DNA from: Blepharisma stoltei
Lineage: Eukaryota > Ciliophora > Heterotrichea > Heterotrichida > Blepharismidae
NCBI GenBank assembly: GCA_914767885.1
Contig: CAJZBQ010000060.1
Coordinates: forward strand, 496,001-560,000
DNA: 64,000 nucleotides
Direction: 5' to 3'
The position numbers and the translations under genes were made by a program. This document shows, piece after piece, positions 41,849 to 53,663 of the stretch. A model generated the notes under the pieces. It saw only the letters and a list, made by a program, of their open reading frames with translations. It was not told where the DNA came from and did not search any database. Positions within the stretch are counted from its first letter, which is position 1; every line of letters starts with the position of its first letter.

Positions 41849-44800
41849 TTATCTCCAGTTTTTCTTCAGTGCCTGATAACTGCTTCAAATTCTTCGCTGT
41901 ATAGCAAACGCCCAATAGCCCAATACTTGCCAGCTCTCTTTCCCCAATTTCCAGTTCCTTTTTAGTTTTTCTCTCATTTTACCATATCGAGGACATTGCG
42001 TCAACATGTGCTCCTCCGTTTCAGTGACTTCACACTCACAACATGCTGGGTTGTCAGCTAGATGCCTTATAAACGCATTACCCTTGCAGTTATTAAATCC
42101 AGCCCTAAGCCTGAAAATGGTTCCAATCGCAGAGTGCATATCTGAATTTACCATTACATATGTAGACATATATGTCTGCTTTGTGCCTCTCCTTGCTCAA
42201 TTGTATATCTCCGTTGTCCTATATGTTTCCTCCTTAAGTCGTCTCATTGCTTCTCTTAAATTGCTCTCGCTGGCTGCCCTATCTATTAGCTCTTTTCAAT
42301 CTTTTAATCCAGTCCGTTCGATAATGCGGTCATTGTATAGTTCAAGCCCCAGTTCTTTCATGAATTCTTTGCATCTATTCTCTCAAGGCAGACTGCATAT
42401 CTCGTTGATCTCTCGGAGCTTCATTGTCAGTAAATCTTTGGAGTCTAGCATCTTTTTCTTGAACATCAGTGTGCGCTTTTTTGTCAGGTGTTCCAGGCTT
42501 AGCCATCCTAAGTCCAGCATAGAAGTCTCTCTTGCAATCCCTTGTGGACCTTTAAGTATGTATCTTGCTATCGCCATTCTGGCTTTTTCTACTTTTAGCA
42601 TCTCAGCCGTCTTCCATCCTACTTGACTGCATTCTTTAGAGTATAGTGCTACTGTGTCTATGCACGCTTTAGCTATGACTGCTTTTTTTGAAATTTTACT
42701 ATTCCTCATCATGGATAGTATAGCTTTAGTGAATCTGCATGCCGCATATGCTTTTTCAAGTGTCCTTTTTGAGTCGCTCCGTTGACATTTCTTTGTGCCT
42801 ATCATTTTACCAAGATATTTAAACTCAGCTTCTTGCTTCAGCAGCTTCCCCCCAATCATAATCTTCAACTCTTTAGCTTTTCTGGAGTAGTCCACTGCTA
42901 CTGATTTTTCGTAGTTGATCCTAAGAGAATAACTTTCAGCTCATTGTTCGCATGCATTACATAGGGTCTGTAGATCTTTTCTACTATGTGCTATCAAAAC
43001 TATATCGTCCGCGTAAAGGAGTATTCCTAATCTTTTCTGTTGTGAATCTCCTATGTTAATTCCTATATTCATTTCGTCGATCCTTCAGGCTAGCTCATTT
43101 GGGACGAAGTTAAAACATATAGGAGAAGAGCTTCCACCTTGTCTGACTCCTTTGCATATTCGAACAGGTTTAGAAAGGTGCTCATCCATAATGATCTTGC
43201 TACTGCACTCCTTATACATCGCCTTCAGCATGAGTAGTGTATCTGATGATATATCTCTTTTCATCATGGTTTCATACAGATCTCTATGTCTTATTGAATC
43301 AAATGCTTTGCTTATGTCCAAAAAAACACATCTTATCTTTTTATTTTCCATATAAATAAAATATGGGCGTCTTCGTCTGGGCATGGCCTCCCGGCCATGC
43401 ATACTCGACTTATATTTTATTTATATCCGGTAAGGTTTTACTACTTCAGAAATGGACAGCAATGCTAGGTAAGCAATTCTGGTTGTGTTCAGAGCCTAGC
43501 CCAAGTCTAAATTCAGAGGTGGTTTTTTCCTCGTGGGGAAGACGAGCACGGAAGTTGGAAAGGGGAAGCCCAGCAGAGTCCTCAGGACCAATCGGGCAAC
43601 TCCCTAGCGTGAAACTGGGCGTTACGTCCCAGGCTTTCGAGTTCCACCTTCTACCGACAGTCGACCAGAAAATCCATTTTTTAAGGATTTTCGGAAAGAC
43701 AACCCACGTATGTGCGAATCCCTCGTTTGAGGCAATGAGGAGGGTGTCCGCCGAAGCCTCACCATAGGCGATGAGCGTGTAGGGGTGCAAATCCCTGGCC
43801 CTGCAAGTGCGAACGGCTAATCTTAATCTTAATCTTAATCTTTTTATTTTCATGCAAGCAATATTCTATCAAGGTTTCCAACTTGAAAATCTGATCGGTT
43901 GTCGCTTTGTGTTGCATGAACCCTGCTTGTGACAAGTGCATGATCCTTTTACTTTGTATTTCTATTGTCAGTCTCGTTGCTATGATTCTATCCAATATTT
44001 TGTAGGCTGTATTTAGAAGAGTTATAGGCCTATAGTCCTCAGGTTTTTTGGAGCCAGTTCTCTTTGGTAGGATCACAACAAGAGCCATTTTCATCCCATT
44101 AGGTAGTTCCCTATCTTCTCAGATCTTCGTCATCAGTCTTCAATATATTTCCCATAGCTTCTCTCCTCCTGATTTGATCAGTTCAGCTGGTATCCCGTCC
44201 GGCCCTGTTGCCTTTTTGCTTCTTAATTCCTTTATTGCCTGCTCTACTTCATTTAGAGTAGGAGGTTTTGAGCTTTCTTCAAGTATTTTTAAGTCAATCA
44301 CTAGATCGGAGTATTGAGCCTGCCATCAGTCCACCAAATCCTCTTCTTCTTTGCCACTGAATTTTATATAACCAGTTATTTTCATCCTATTAACCTTGTT
44401 GTAGAGATCTCACATACCCCTAGCATCCAGGATTGCGTTTTCAATTCCACTCTCCCTCTTTGTCATTCTTTCATGTCTTTTCTTTTCTATTTTAAATTCT
44501 TTCATTTTCAATTTGTGCTTCACCATCAGTTCCTTGTACTTGTTAGGTTTTGGTTTTAGTGCTTTTAAGGCTTTCCACCTATATCTACGCGCCTCCCTAA
44601 GTAAGATTAAAGCCGCTCTACCTAATGAGCTCTTCTTTCCATCCTTGATACCCAGTACTCGCTCAGCAGAATTTAGGACTATTCTATTTATTTCTGCGTA
44701 GAGCTTGCTAGAGCTCTCCTTCAAATCTAGCCTCTCCAAATCATAGTTTACATCATCCTGGAAAACTTTAAGGTACACTGGGCTTCGCAGTCTGTCTATC

Positions 44801-45461
44801 CTGAGTTTTCGGGCAATTTGCATTCTTTCTTCTTCTCATCTTTCTCATAATTTAAGGGTTATAGGCAGGTGGTCTGATCCTATTGGGTTGTTTTTGCTGC
44901 ATCCGATGTCTATAACTCTCCCGATTACGCCTCAGTCAACAGCGCAGTAGTCTAGACAAAACGTCGATCCACTGGAGTGTAGATGCGTGGGCTCGTCCAA
45001 TTTTAGCAATTCTAACCCTCATTCTTTGCAGAGTCTTTTTACTCTGTACCCGTTCTCGTTAGTCTTTTCTGATCATCAGCCTTCTACATGGGCATTCAAA
45101 TCCCCTATTATCAACTGTTCTTTCTTTCCCTTCCTCATGCCAGGGCTTCATTAATACCTTCATAGAATTGTTCCAATGTCTCTCCGTCTCCCTCAACAGG
45201 AGAGTATGCTTCTATCACTGTGAGATTTGCTATTGATATCCCTAAAATTCTCCCTTTCATAAACAGTTTTGTTTCTCCTGTAACTAGCCTCTTTTTAAAC
45301 AGTATTCCTACCCCAGAACTTCTTTCTGACCCTGGATTGTGTAGCCAACTATATCCGTCTATCGATGGTAGTAAATCTGTTTCAGAGCAGTGAGTTTCGC
45401 TGACGCCTAGTATTTCTGCATTTGTGTCCTCTAAAAATTGCTTTAGCTTTGTGGAAATCAT
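41849..45461 (-). pseudogene. LINE ORF2: APE endonuclease plus reverse transcriptase, disrupted
   Basis: Order from 45461: APE domain (AEILGVSETHC ... SGVGILFKK ... LIIGDLNAHVEGWWSE ... GSDHLP), then RT (KKATGPDGIPAELIK, LPKRTGSKKPEDYRPITLLN, VFLDISKAFDSI, GVRQGGSSSP, catalytic LLYADDIVLIAHS, FKYLGKMI), then a C-terminal zinc-knuckle-like region (CCECEVTETEEHMLTQCPRY), ending TAA 41849. About 18 TGAs are Trp. Two lesions: a one-base frame change in the APE domain near 45137 and the SINE at 43349-43838. Similar in organisation to other ciliate and trypanosomatid APE-type LINEs. Confidence 0.88.
43349..43838 (+). mobile_element. SINE-like element nested in the LINE
   Basis: 490 bp between 13-bp duplications TCTTTTTATTTTC (43336-43348, 43839-43851). 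Tail TCTTAATCTTAATCTTAA; B-box-like GGGGTGCAAATCC near the 3' end. Removing it joins LHENKK to IRCVFLDISKAFD in the RT. Its centre (AAGTTGGAAAGGGGAAG, ATCGGGCAACTCCCTAGC) matches the SINE at 61.3-61.9 kb, and its 3' end matches the one at 35.2-35.6 kb. Confidence 0.9.
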
Positions 45462-45565
45462 GCCAATTAATATAGATATTCATGTGTAGCAACCCTTTAA
45501 AGCTAGATATATAAATTAAATAGCACATTATTTATGGCTTATATGCATAATTTGCAAGTAATTTA

Positions 45566-48060
45566 TTAATGAGGGTTCATCTGTTTGTGAAACTCTTTAA
45601 ACAATATAATGTTCTTATCATCCATAATTGCATTTGAAAAATCACACCATTTTATATTAAAATGTCTTAAAGAGCTAGCCCAGCTTAAGCATTCAACATT
45701 TGTCTGATTTTTCTCTGTTAAAATGCTGAAATCCCAAATTCCAAAAAATCCCAAGTAAGCAGCGCTGATAAAATTGCCTGATGGTGACCATGATATTGAC
45801 TCAATACTGCGAAGGCAGCTACTTGATTTATAGATTACTTGTCCTTTGTTAAAATCAAAAATTTCAAATGAGTGAGCGTCTCGAATTTGTAAAATTATAT
45901 AATTACCTCTTGGTGACAATATAATTGATTGAAGTTTCGAGTTTAAACTGAAATCGGTTTCATATATAATGGTTGGCTCAGTTATAAAATTTCAAATCGT
46001 TAGTTTTCCATTTTTATCAAGGACAGCAATGTATTCAGCAAAGGCTGAAATTGATAATAAATGTATACGAGAAGTACCTATAAATATTTTTTTCTCAATA
46101 TTTTGGCTGATTAAAGAAAAAAAATTTATATACCCTTTATCATTTCCATAAATAAAATAATTTTCACAGCATGTAAAAGAGCCACACAAAATGTAAATTT
46201 TTCTTTTTTCTCATTCAGATTCAATTAAATGAATTTTATGACGATTTTTAAAAATATAAACATATTCTCCACTTCCTATTGCATAAAAATTGCCGGAAAT
46301 TGAAAAAGATATGACCCTGATTGGTGTTATAAATTTATCTCTCCAAATCATTTTATTTTTCTTTCAGTTTCAGATTGTTGCTGTTAAAGGATCGGAAGGA
46401 TTACTTTTTGTGACTAAAACATCAGAACAAGGGGAAAATTGTATTGAAGCAATTTCTTCATTTGTATTAATAATAGAAACTATAGATTTACTTCTCATAT
46501 CTCATATTTTTATTTCTAACTTATAGCAAGTAGCAAAGTATTTATCATCGAAAGAAAAGCTGGCTATGCTCACTAAATTCCGATTTTTATCCAAGAAATC
46601 ATAAAGATTTTTGATGAGATTACTGTCAGCTATAACCACACATTCTGAAGAAAATATTTTAATGGCTAATTGTGGGCATTTGACAGATATACGATAATTA
46701 GTTAATCCTAGGTAGCAATTGATAAATCTTACAGTATCATTCTTTTTGCAATCATATATTCCAAGAGCTCCTCTATGTTTACACAACAAGAATATATAAT
46801 TTCCGCAAGGAGAAAAAACAAATGCAGGCTCTAAGGAATAAAATCCATTGAAATTTGTCAATAGTTCCGAAACTTCTGCATTTCATAATGATGAAGGCCG
46901 TCCACATTTAATTAATATATTTTCAAATACCGGGGAAAATTGAAGACAAAATTCTCCTTTTTCTTTAAAAGAAAAAGATTTTAGTGCATTTTTCTTAGTA
47001 TTCCAAATCCAAAACATGCTTCTTGGATTTCTAAGTTGATATATTCCAATAAATTTTCCATTACAAGAAAAGATATGATCTAAAGGATCATTTTTCAAAT
47101 TAAAATCAAAATAATAATGTCATGTTTCTTTGCAATTTCTTCAATCTCACAAAATGCTTTCTCTGTTAGACTTGCCAATAAGCAAAAACTCTTCTGATGG
47201 GGATCATTTTATGAAGATAGGCTTTGCGTCAAAGTTCATTACAAGGGAGGTAATTTCTGTTTTTAAATTTTTGATTCAAAGGGCGTTATCAGATGAAAAA
47301 TATGCTAGATATGTGTCAGATTGTGAAATTGAAAATTCTTTAGGGCTTGGAAATTTTTCTGGCAAATTGACATTTTCTGCAATATCATGAATAGCATAAA
47401 AGGAATCATTAAGTAAAAAAATGAAATAATTTTCGGATGGCGAAAATTGGATAGGCTTGCCAGTGATTTCTTGAGGATTTTGAGTTTTATCCATCCCATT
47501 TTCATTTAAGGTCCATAAATTAAAAAATTTGCCATAACAGGAATTGCTATCTGATATAAAATATTTGCCTGAAGGTGACAGCCAAGCCTCTTCACACTTT
47601 TTCATTTCGCCTATTAAAATTCACCCATGGCTAGTATTTCTCATATCGCATCCTTTGAAGCTGGTATATTCTAAGTTGGAAAACGAAATATTAGCATGAG
47701 ATAAATCGCTTCCTTCAAGATTGCTATTGTAAAAATAAGATGCTGACAAATCTGCATAAGTAACTTTGATTCCGTGCATATCTCTATTAAAAAACTGGAA
47801 TCCTGAAGAATTTAAGATAGAAATTGCATTTGATGAAGCTATTTCTATACCTTGAATATCTCGGGATAGTAAAATAAGTTGAAATAGAGCTTCTTGAAAT
47901 TCAGAGGTCGCTATTTGTTTAAAAGATTTACAGAGTTCAGGATATTGAAACAATTTGACTTTATTGAAATAGCTTTGTATATAAGTATCATGGTTTAGGA
48001 TCCATCCTTGTACATCTCTACAAATTCTTTTTGCAATTAACTTATCTGCATTAAAAAAAA
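45566..48060 (-). CDS. Pentapeptide-repeat/WD-like protein, copy 2, 5' end unclear
   Basis: Paralogue of copy 1; the pentapeptide part is almost identical (residue differences of a few percent), while the WD part has diverged strongly. Blades include FSPSENYFIFLL, FSPVFENILIKCG, SPCGNYIFLLC, SPRGNYIILQ and SWSPSGNFISAAYLGFFGIWD; it ends MNPH-TAA at 45566. TGAs are Trp, with no other lesion in the visible frame. Homology with copy 1 stops near NADKLIAKR (about 48045), and upstream there is an in-frame TAA. The 5' end was either lost when the Tc1-type element arrived or hides behind an intron or IES. Confidence 0.6.
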
Positions 48061-48377
48061 TTATACCCTTTACAATAAATAAAATTTGTTATTGGCTACT
48101 GTTTTTCTATTTATATAGTGAATAGGAAACGGTTTGCCAGCACTAAAGTTTCTATTCATTATAAAAGGGGTTAGATTTCCTTATCAATCTAAATCCCCAA
48201 ACTCATTTTTCGTTATCATTTCTTTTAAGCAAGCTTCTTTTAGTCAAACAGTGCAAGTCTCCAAGTTTTCCAAGCAATTCTTTTGTTTGATGCTCCATTT
48301 TTTATTTTCGAAGTCTTTAACAATACTCTACCAAAATGTTCAAATCAGCATGATAAATTATTTAGGGGACTTTTGAA
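48061..48377. other. Region between WD copy 2 and the transposase
   Basis: About 315 bases, presumably the left flank and end of the Tc1-type element. I looked for a complement of the element's right part (around 50000-50040) and found only weak similarity, so the element's left end is undefined. Confidence 0.35.
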
Positions 48378-49992
48378 ATGGTAAAATCAAGACTTTTTAA
48401 AAAGAAAACAAAAGAATCACTTGAAGACTATGATAATATGAGTAAATTTATTGACCCAACTATAGACTACACTAAGGAAGAACTTTGCGATATTTCAACC
48501 CCTAAAAAGTATGATCCAAGTCCAGCAGAAAATTTTCATCTCCCCCCTCGGCACGTATATTCATCCTTCATAGACTTTACTGCTAAAAAATTTTCTGAAC
48601 ACATCGAAGACCCTTTAAATCCTAATGAAATTGAAGAAGGTTGCAGATTAGCAAGAGAAATAGTCAATGAATTTGCATCTAGTGCCCCTGAGTATACATT
48701 AACTCAAAATGATTTAACAAAAGAAATAAAACAAGGCTTAAGTATAAATAGAGCTCTTAGCTGTATCAATAATAGCAAATTTCGAGACGATTTTATAGAT
48801 TTTTTAGGCGAATATCAAATGAAACATATAAATGACCGAGGTTTGAAAAACGGAATTAAAGAGCCTATTAAACGCAGCCACAAAGTAAAAATAATTAAAT
48901 ACTATGAAGACCACAAAACCACCAAAGAAATATGTAAAGAACTTCTTGGGAAATACTCTGCAAGAGTTATAGATGAATTTATAGAATTTTATTTGAAGAA
49001 TGGCAACGAAGCTGTCAATATGGAATTTATACCTAAGCCTACATATAAGCTTAATGATGAGCAAGTCAGCTTTTTAATAGAACTAGCTGAAGACCCAAAA
49101 AATATCGGCCTGACTTTGGAAGAACGCAAGCATTTATTATGTGAGCATTTTGGTATCAAAGTAAAAAGTGACGATGTAGGCGAAGTTTTTAAAAGAAAAT
49201 GGCTTCTCAATGAAAAGGATCAGGGCAGTGGTCCCAGAAGCTGATAATATTCCCCATAAAAATGCTCGCTGTCGCGTAGCCCAGCAGTTGGTATACTTCT
49301 TCAAAGCAGGAAAAGAATTAATAAGTGTCGATGAAACTCAAGTCACAAAAGGCGACAATTTAATATTTGGCTGAGCTAAAAAAGGGATCCGAGCCACTAA
49401 AGTAGTTGAACGGAAAGGTAGGCCAATTCATATAATTGCTGCTGTTTCTAAAGATAGAGTAATAGGATACATGATACGCTACAACAAAATTGAAAAAAAC
49501 ACATACAAGCATTTTATGCTTTGCTTGTTTGAGAAATTAAAAGAAATTGACCCAGAAAATTACAAAAAGAGATTTTTTGTGCTGATGGATAATGCAGGGG
49601 CTCATAAACATAAAATAGTCAAAGATTTTTTGGAAAGCCAAGAGGTAATAGTGCTATGCAATGCTCCTACTACGCCGCAGCTGCAGCCTATTGAGTTTGT
49701 GTTTTCTATGTTTAAAAGAAACTTAAAGAAATTAAAGCTAGAAGATGAAGAAGAATTGTTGTGAGCGATTTATAACAGCTTTAAAAAAATCACTCCGAGA
49801 CAGCTGCACAATACTTATTTACATACTATGAGAGCTTATGAGTCAGGACTCACGTATAGCAATTTTCAACATAATCGAAATCCTTATGTAACTGATGGAA
49901 GAATTAGGAGAAGTGGAAAACTATTAAGCAGGATGATTAATTTTGAAAAGCTGTTTGGGAAAAAGGATAAAGGTGAGGATTTTAATCTATAA
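48378..49992 (+). pseudogene. Tc1/mariner-type DDE transposase, one frameshift
   Basis: The N-terminal part (48378-49215) has helix-turn-helix repeats (KIIKYYEDHKTTKEICKEL). The catalytic part contains SVDETQ (first D), FFVLMDNAGAHKH (second D) and TPQLQPIEFVF (E), with 34 residues between the second D and E, i.e. DD34E. Two TGAs are Trp (FGWAKKG, LLWAIYN). The two parts lie in different frames: around 49213 one extra A separates KRKWLL from MKRIRAVVPEADN. So as written the protein is broken, either a real lesion or a sequence error. Ends TAA 49992. IS630/Tc1/mariner elements insert at TA, as Blepharisma IESs do. Confidence 0.85.
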
Positions 49993-50060
49993 TAATTTCA
50001 TGTTGATCTTTAAATAGTTCAACTCATCAATAATTTATAGATGGTATTTTTAAAAATAAA

Positions 50061-50800
50061 ATGATAAATTCTGAAAATGACTTTAATAAAAATATAATTA
50101 TGAAACGCACTGACTGCTGGTGTTTATGGACACTGATCATATCATCAGTGATTTTTGTTTTAGGATGCATATTTTAGTTCCCAATAGAGTATGAAGTTTA
50201 TTATCCTTTTTCAATCATGATTGAAAAAGCGCAAAATGCATGATAAACAATATCCAAAGTTATCAACTCCTTCAGCTTGTTGGCAAGACTGGTAACAGTT
50301 ATTATTCTTCTTACACTTTATTTGATGTCAGAGTGAATATTAATGGAAAGTGGCTTCAAGGTTTTGCGTGTGGATTTTCACAAGAACCTGGACCATCTGC
50401 AACAAAAGTTATAAACCAAGAGTATCCGTATAAATATTCTATGTGCCTGTCGCATGAAGAATGTGGAGATATGCTAATGATGCCAGTCTGATTTTGTAAT
50501 AAATGCAAAGATTGTCAAAAAGAGTTTAATGAAGAAACCAGAAACTGCAAATGGTTTTTGAAAAATGAAAATAATGCGATAGATGATGCATATGAGATTT
50601 CTGTTGGGTATGAACTTGATTACCACTCTCAAGATTCTACTTTTATTCAAGTCATATTTATGGATTCGCCTTTTTATTATGAAAGTGATTATTTGGGAAT
50701 TCAAATTGTCTGCTTGTATTTGATGATTTATATTCCATCAGGGATCATCATATTATCTCTATTTTATTTTATAATAAATCAAATAAGAAAAAAATGCTAA
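50061..50800 (+). pseudogene. Two-TM Cys-rich membrane protein, decayed copy 1
   Basis: Same layout as copies 2 and 3 but with a TAG in the first membrane segment (GCIF-TAG-FPIEYE) and one base missing at PFFNHDW, so the length (740) is not a multiple of three. The downstream ectodomain and second helix are otherwise preserved, suggesting recent inactivation. Confidence 0.8.
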
Positions 50801-51060
50801 TTTTAGCAAATCTATTAGCTAGCTTTAGTAATTTCCAGGTTTTATAATTATAGCTATTTAAAATAAATAAATTATTTATAAAAATTTCTTATAAATTTTG
50901 AGATAATCCTATCTTAAACTAAACTTAAATTCTTAGAGTATTTAAAGTGCCATCCGAATCCTAAGATGATTGCAAAAGTTATATGGGCTCACCCCAAGTT
51001 CTTAGAAATTTTAATTCCTAAGATGATTGCAAAAGTCATATTAGGCTCACATTCAAATAA

Positions 51061-51290
51061 GGAACTTTTAAATTGGTAAAATCTTGACTTTTTAAAAAGA
51101 AAACAAAAGAATCACTTTGAAGACTATTATGATATGAATAGATTTTAGAATCAACTATATACTACACTAAGGAAGAACTTTGCGATATTTTTTGTAAAAG
51201 GATAAAGTTGAGAATTATAATCTATAATAATTCATGTTAATCTTCACACAGTTCAACTCATCAATAATTTATAACAGTTAAAAATAATGT
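51061..51290 (+). mobile_element. Internally deleted Tc1-type copy
   Basis: Matches the transposase start (48365-48505: TTTAAAAAGAAAACAAAAGA, ACACTAAGGAAGAACTTTGC) joined directly to the transposon's 3' end (49965-50040: AAAGGATAAAG, TAATTCATGTTAATCTT, GTTCAACTCATCAATAATTT). About 1.4 kb is missing in between. The copied reading frame carries stops. A non-autonomous derivative. Confidence 0.85.
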
Positions 51291-51306
51291 TTTTTTTAAA
51301 AAGTAA

Positions 51307-52050
51307 ATGATAAATTCTGAAAATGAGTTTAATAAAAATATAATTATGAAACGCAGTGACTGCTGTTGCTTATGGACACTGATCATATCATCAGTGTTTT
51401 TTGCTTTAGGATGCTTACTTTATTTCCCTATAGAGTATGAAGTTTATTATCCTTTTTTCAATCATGATTGAAAAAGCACAAAATGCATGATAAACAGTCT
51501 CCAAAGATATCAAATCCTTATGTCAGTTGACAAGGCTGGTAACAAACATTATACTTATTACACTTTATTTGATGTCAGAGTCAATATTAATGGGAAGTGG
51601 CTTCAAGGTTTTGCGTGTGGATCTCCAGATGCAACTATTGGATCATCTGCAGTCACAGCTTTAAACCGAGAGTATCCGTATAAGTATTCTATCTGCCATT
51701 CAGACAAAGAATGTGGAAATATGCTTATAATGCCAGTCTGGTTTTGTAATGAATGCAAAAATTGCCAAAAAGAGTTTAATGATGAAACTAGAGACTGTAA
51801 ATGATTTTTGAAAAATGGAAATAATGTGATAAATGATGTAGATGAGATTCCTGTTGGGTATAAACTTGATTACCCCACTCAAGATTCTACTTTTATTCAA
51901 GTCATATTTATGGATTCGCCGTATTATTATGAAACTGACTATTTGGCACTGCAATATATCTGCTTGTATTTGATGATTTATGTTCCATCAGGGTTCATCA
52001 CATTATCTCTATTTTATTTTATAATAAATCGAATAAGAAGGAAATGTTAA
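51307..52050 (+). CDS. Two-TM Cys-rich membrane protein, copy 2 (intact)
   Basis: 247 residues. A short cytosolic start MINSENEFNKNIIMKRSDCC is followed by TM1 (LWTLIISSVFFALGCLLYF). The ~165-residue extracytoplasmic domain has conserved Cys (KCMI, FACGS, SICHSDKECGN, WFCNECKNCQ, DCKW) and TYYTLFDVRVNINGKWLQGF. TM2 (ICLYLMIYVPSGFITLSLFYFII) ends in a basic RIRRKC tail. TGAs at two positions are Trp. The double TM with a Cys-rich loop is the topology seen in some small receptors and channels, but I recognise no family. One member of a local tandem family. Confidence 0.75.
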
Positions 52051-52319
52051 TTTTAGCAAATTTATTAGCAAGCTTTAGTAATTTCTATTTGGATATAATT
52101 ATAGCTATTTAAATAAATATCCTTGCTATAAAATTTTGAAGCATTAAATCTGTTCTCGAAATTAAATATACTTTAACACTAGATTATTTACTGAAGACTG
52201 TCTCAATAATAATTTTACATAAATAATTAATAAAGGATTAATATGGGATTTAAGCGAACTATTATAAGTTATGTATAATCTTCTTATGACTTTTGAGATA
52301 ATCCTATCATAACTTAACT

Positions 52320-52465
52320 TAATCTCTTCCTCCTCCCTATCCTTGAGTGAACAAAAAATCTTGTTCACTTAATGCTTTTTTTAAGATAATTTATATATAA
52401 ATTTTATAAAAAATTATTTTTTCAAAATTTTAAAAAAATCACTAGTTTCAATATTTCCTATTTTA
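52320..52465. mobile_element. Truncated CTCCCC-family MITE fragment
   Basis: CCTCCCTATCCTTGAGTGAA is followed by the inverted GTGAACAAAA/TTGTTCAC pair and the AT-rich core, with no right end. A left-end fragment only. Confidence 0.5.
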
Positions 52466-52474
52466 AAATAGTTG

Positions 52475-52560
52475 GGAAAAAGGATAAAGTTGAGAATTTT
52501 AATTTCTAATAATTCATGCTAATCTACACTTAGTTCAACTCACCAATAATGTATAGCACT
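52475..52560 (+). mobile_element. 3' remnant of the Tc1-type element
   Basis: GGGAAAAAGGATAAAGTTGAG through AATTCATGCTAATCT and GTTCAACTCACCAATAAT matches the end of the transposon at 49965-50040. Placed, as in copies 1 and 2, directly upstream of a membrane-protein gene. Confidence 0.75.
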
Positions 52561-52587
52561 TAATTTTAATGGTATTTTAAAAAGTAA

Positions 52588-53502
52588 ATGATAAATTCTG
52601 AAAATAACTTTAATAAAATAATAATGATGAAGCGCAGTGACTGCTGTTATTGCTTGACACTGATCATATCATCAGTGATTTTCGCTTTAGGATGCTTACT
52701 TTATTTCCCAATAGAGTATGAAATTTATTATTCTTTTTTCGACCATGATTGGAAAAGTGCAAAATGTATGATAAACAGTCTCCAAAGATATCAAATCCTT
52801 ATAGAAGTTTCCTATGTTTGGCGCTGTAAGGCCGATAAATTCTGATCGGAATTTATCGGTAGGTTGCACCAAATCAATGCCTTGGTCGGACCAAAAAGCG
52901 ATTTGGTCCGACGAACTTGGAAAGCTCCTGGGAAAATGTCTGCGCTTTTAGCGCTATATAGAGGAAACCTCTATATGTCAGTTGACGATGATGGTGTAAG
53001 CTATTATACTTCTTACACTCTATTTGATGTCAGAGTCAATATTAATGGAAAGTGGCTTCAAGGTTTTGCGTGTGGATCTCCAGATGCAACTACATCATCA
53101 GCAGTAACAGTTTTAAACCAAGAATATCCGTATAAGTATTCTATCTGCCAGTCAGACAAAGAATGTGGAAATATGCTTATGATGCCAGTCTGATTTTGTA
53201 ATGAATGCAAAAATTGCCAAAAAGAGTTTAATGATGAAACCAGAAACTGTAAATGATTTTTGAAAAATGGAAATAATGCGATAAATGATGTAGATGAGAT
53301 TCCTGTTGGGTATAAACTTGACTACCCTACTCAGCATTCTACTTTTATTCAAGTCATATTTATGGATTCGCCGTATTATTATGAAACTGACTATTTGGCA
53401 CTGCAATATATCTGCTTGTATTTGATGATTTATGTTCCATCAGGGTTCATCACATTATCTCTATTTTATTTTATAATAAATCGAATAAGAAGGAAATGTT
53501 AA
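52588..53502 (+). CDS. Two-TM Cys-rich membrane protein, copy 3, with a MITE-IES
   Basis: Intact after removing 52802-52975: 246 residues, sharing nearly every position with copy 2 apart from short stretches around the loop start (MSVDDDGVSYYTSYTLFDV). TGAs are Trp (DHDWKS, PVWFCN, CKWFLKN). Ends at TAA 53502. Confidence 0.8.
52802..52975. mobile_element. MITE-type IES (174 bp) in membrane-gene copy 3
   Basis: Inverted ends TAGAAGTTTCCTATGTTTGG and (inverted) TAGAGGTTTCCTCTATATAG, inner inverted pairs (GATAAATTCTGATCGGAATT). A TA remains after excision. Copies 1 and 2 lack it, which gives a direct empty-site control: copy 2 reads CTTATGTCAGTTGAC across the same point. Confidence 0.88.
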
Positions 53503-53663
53503 TTTTAGCAAATTTATTAGCAAGCTTTAGTAATTTCTATTTGGATATAATTATAGCTATTTAAATAAATATCCTTGATATAAAATTATCTATATTAAAA
53601 TGGCGACACGTGTCAATCTGCCCTCTTGGCGCTTGGCTTTTTTTTTGAAGGTTGAGAAGAATT

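Larger units (their letters stand above)
41400..45480 (-). mobile_element. Non-LTR (LINE) retrotransposon, germline copy, 5' truncated
   Basis: Encodes an APE endonuclease and reverse transcriptase on the minus strand, with a 3' untranslated region (to about 41400) ending in CTTAATCCTAATCC repeats. No ORF1 and no 5' region before the endonuclease, so it is 5' truncated as is usual for LINEs. I could not identify a convincing target duplication. It lies between two WD paralogues and contains a SINE. Confidence 0.88.

Noticed and set aside
42006-42626. 206-codon plus-strand ORF
   Set aside because: Antisense to the LINE reverse transcriptase C-terminal region.
43815-43840. Telomere-like repeat
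   Set aside because: Only three TTAATC units, directly followed by the target duplication; best explained as a SINE tail.
41400-45500. Target duplication for the LINE (GTTGCAA / GTAGCAA)
   Set aside because: The match is short and imperfect and its placement relative to the ends is uncertain.
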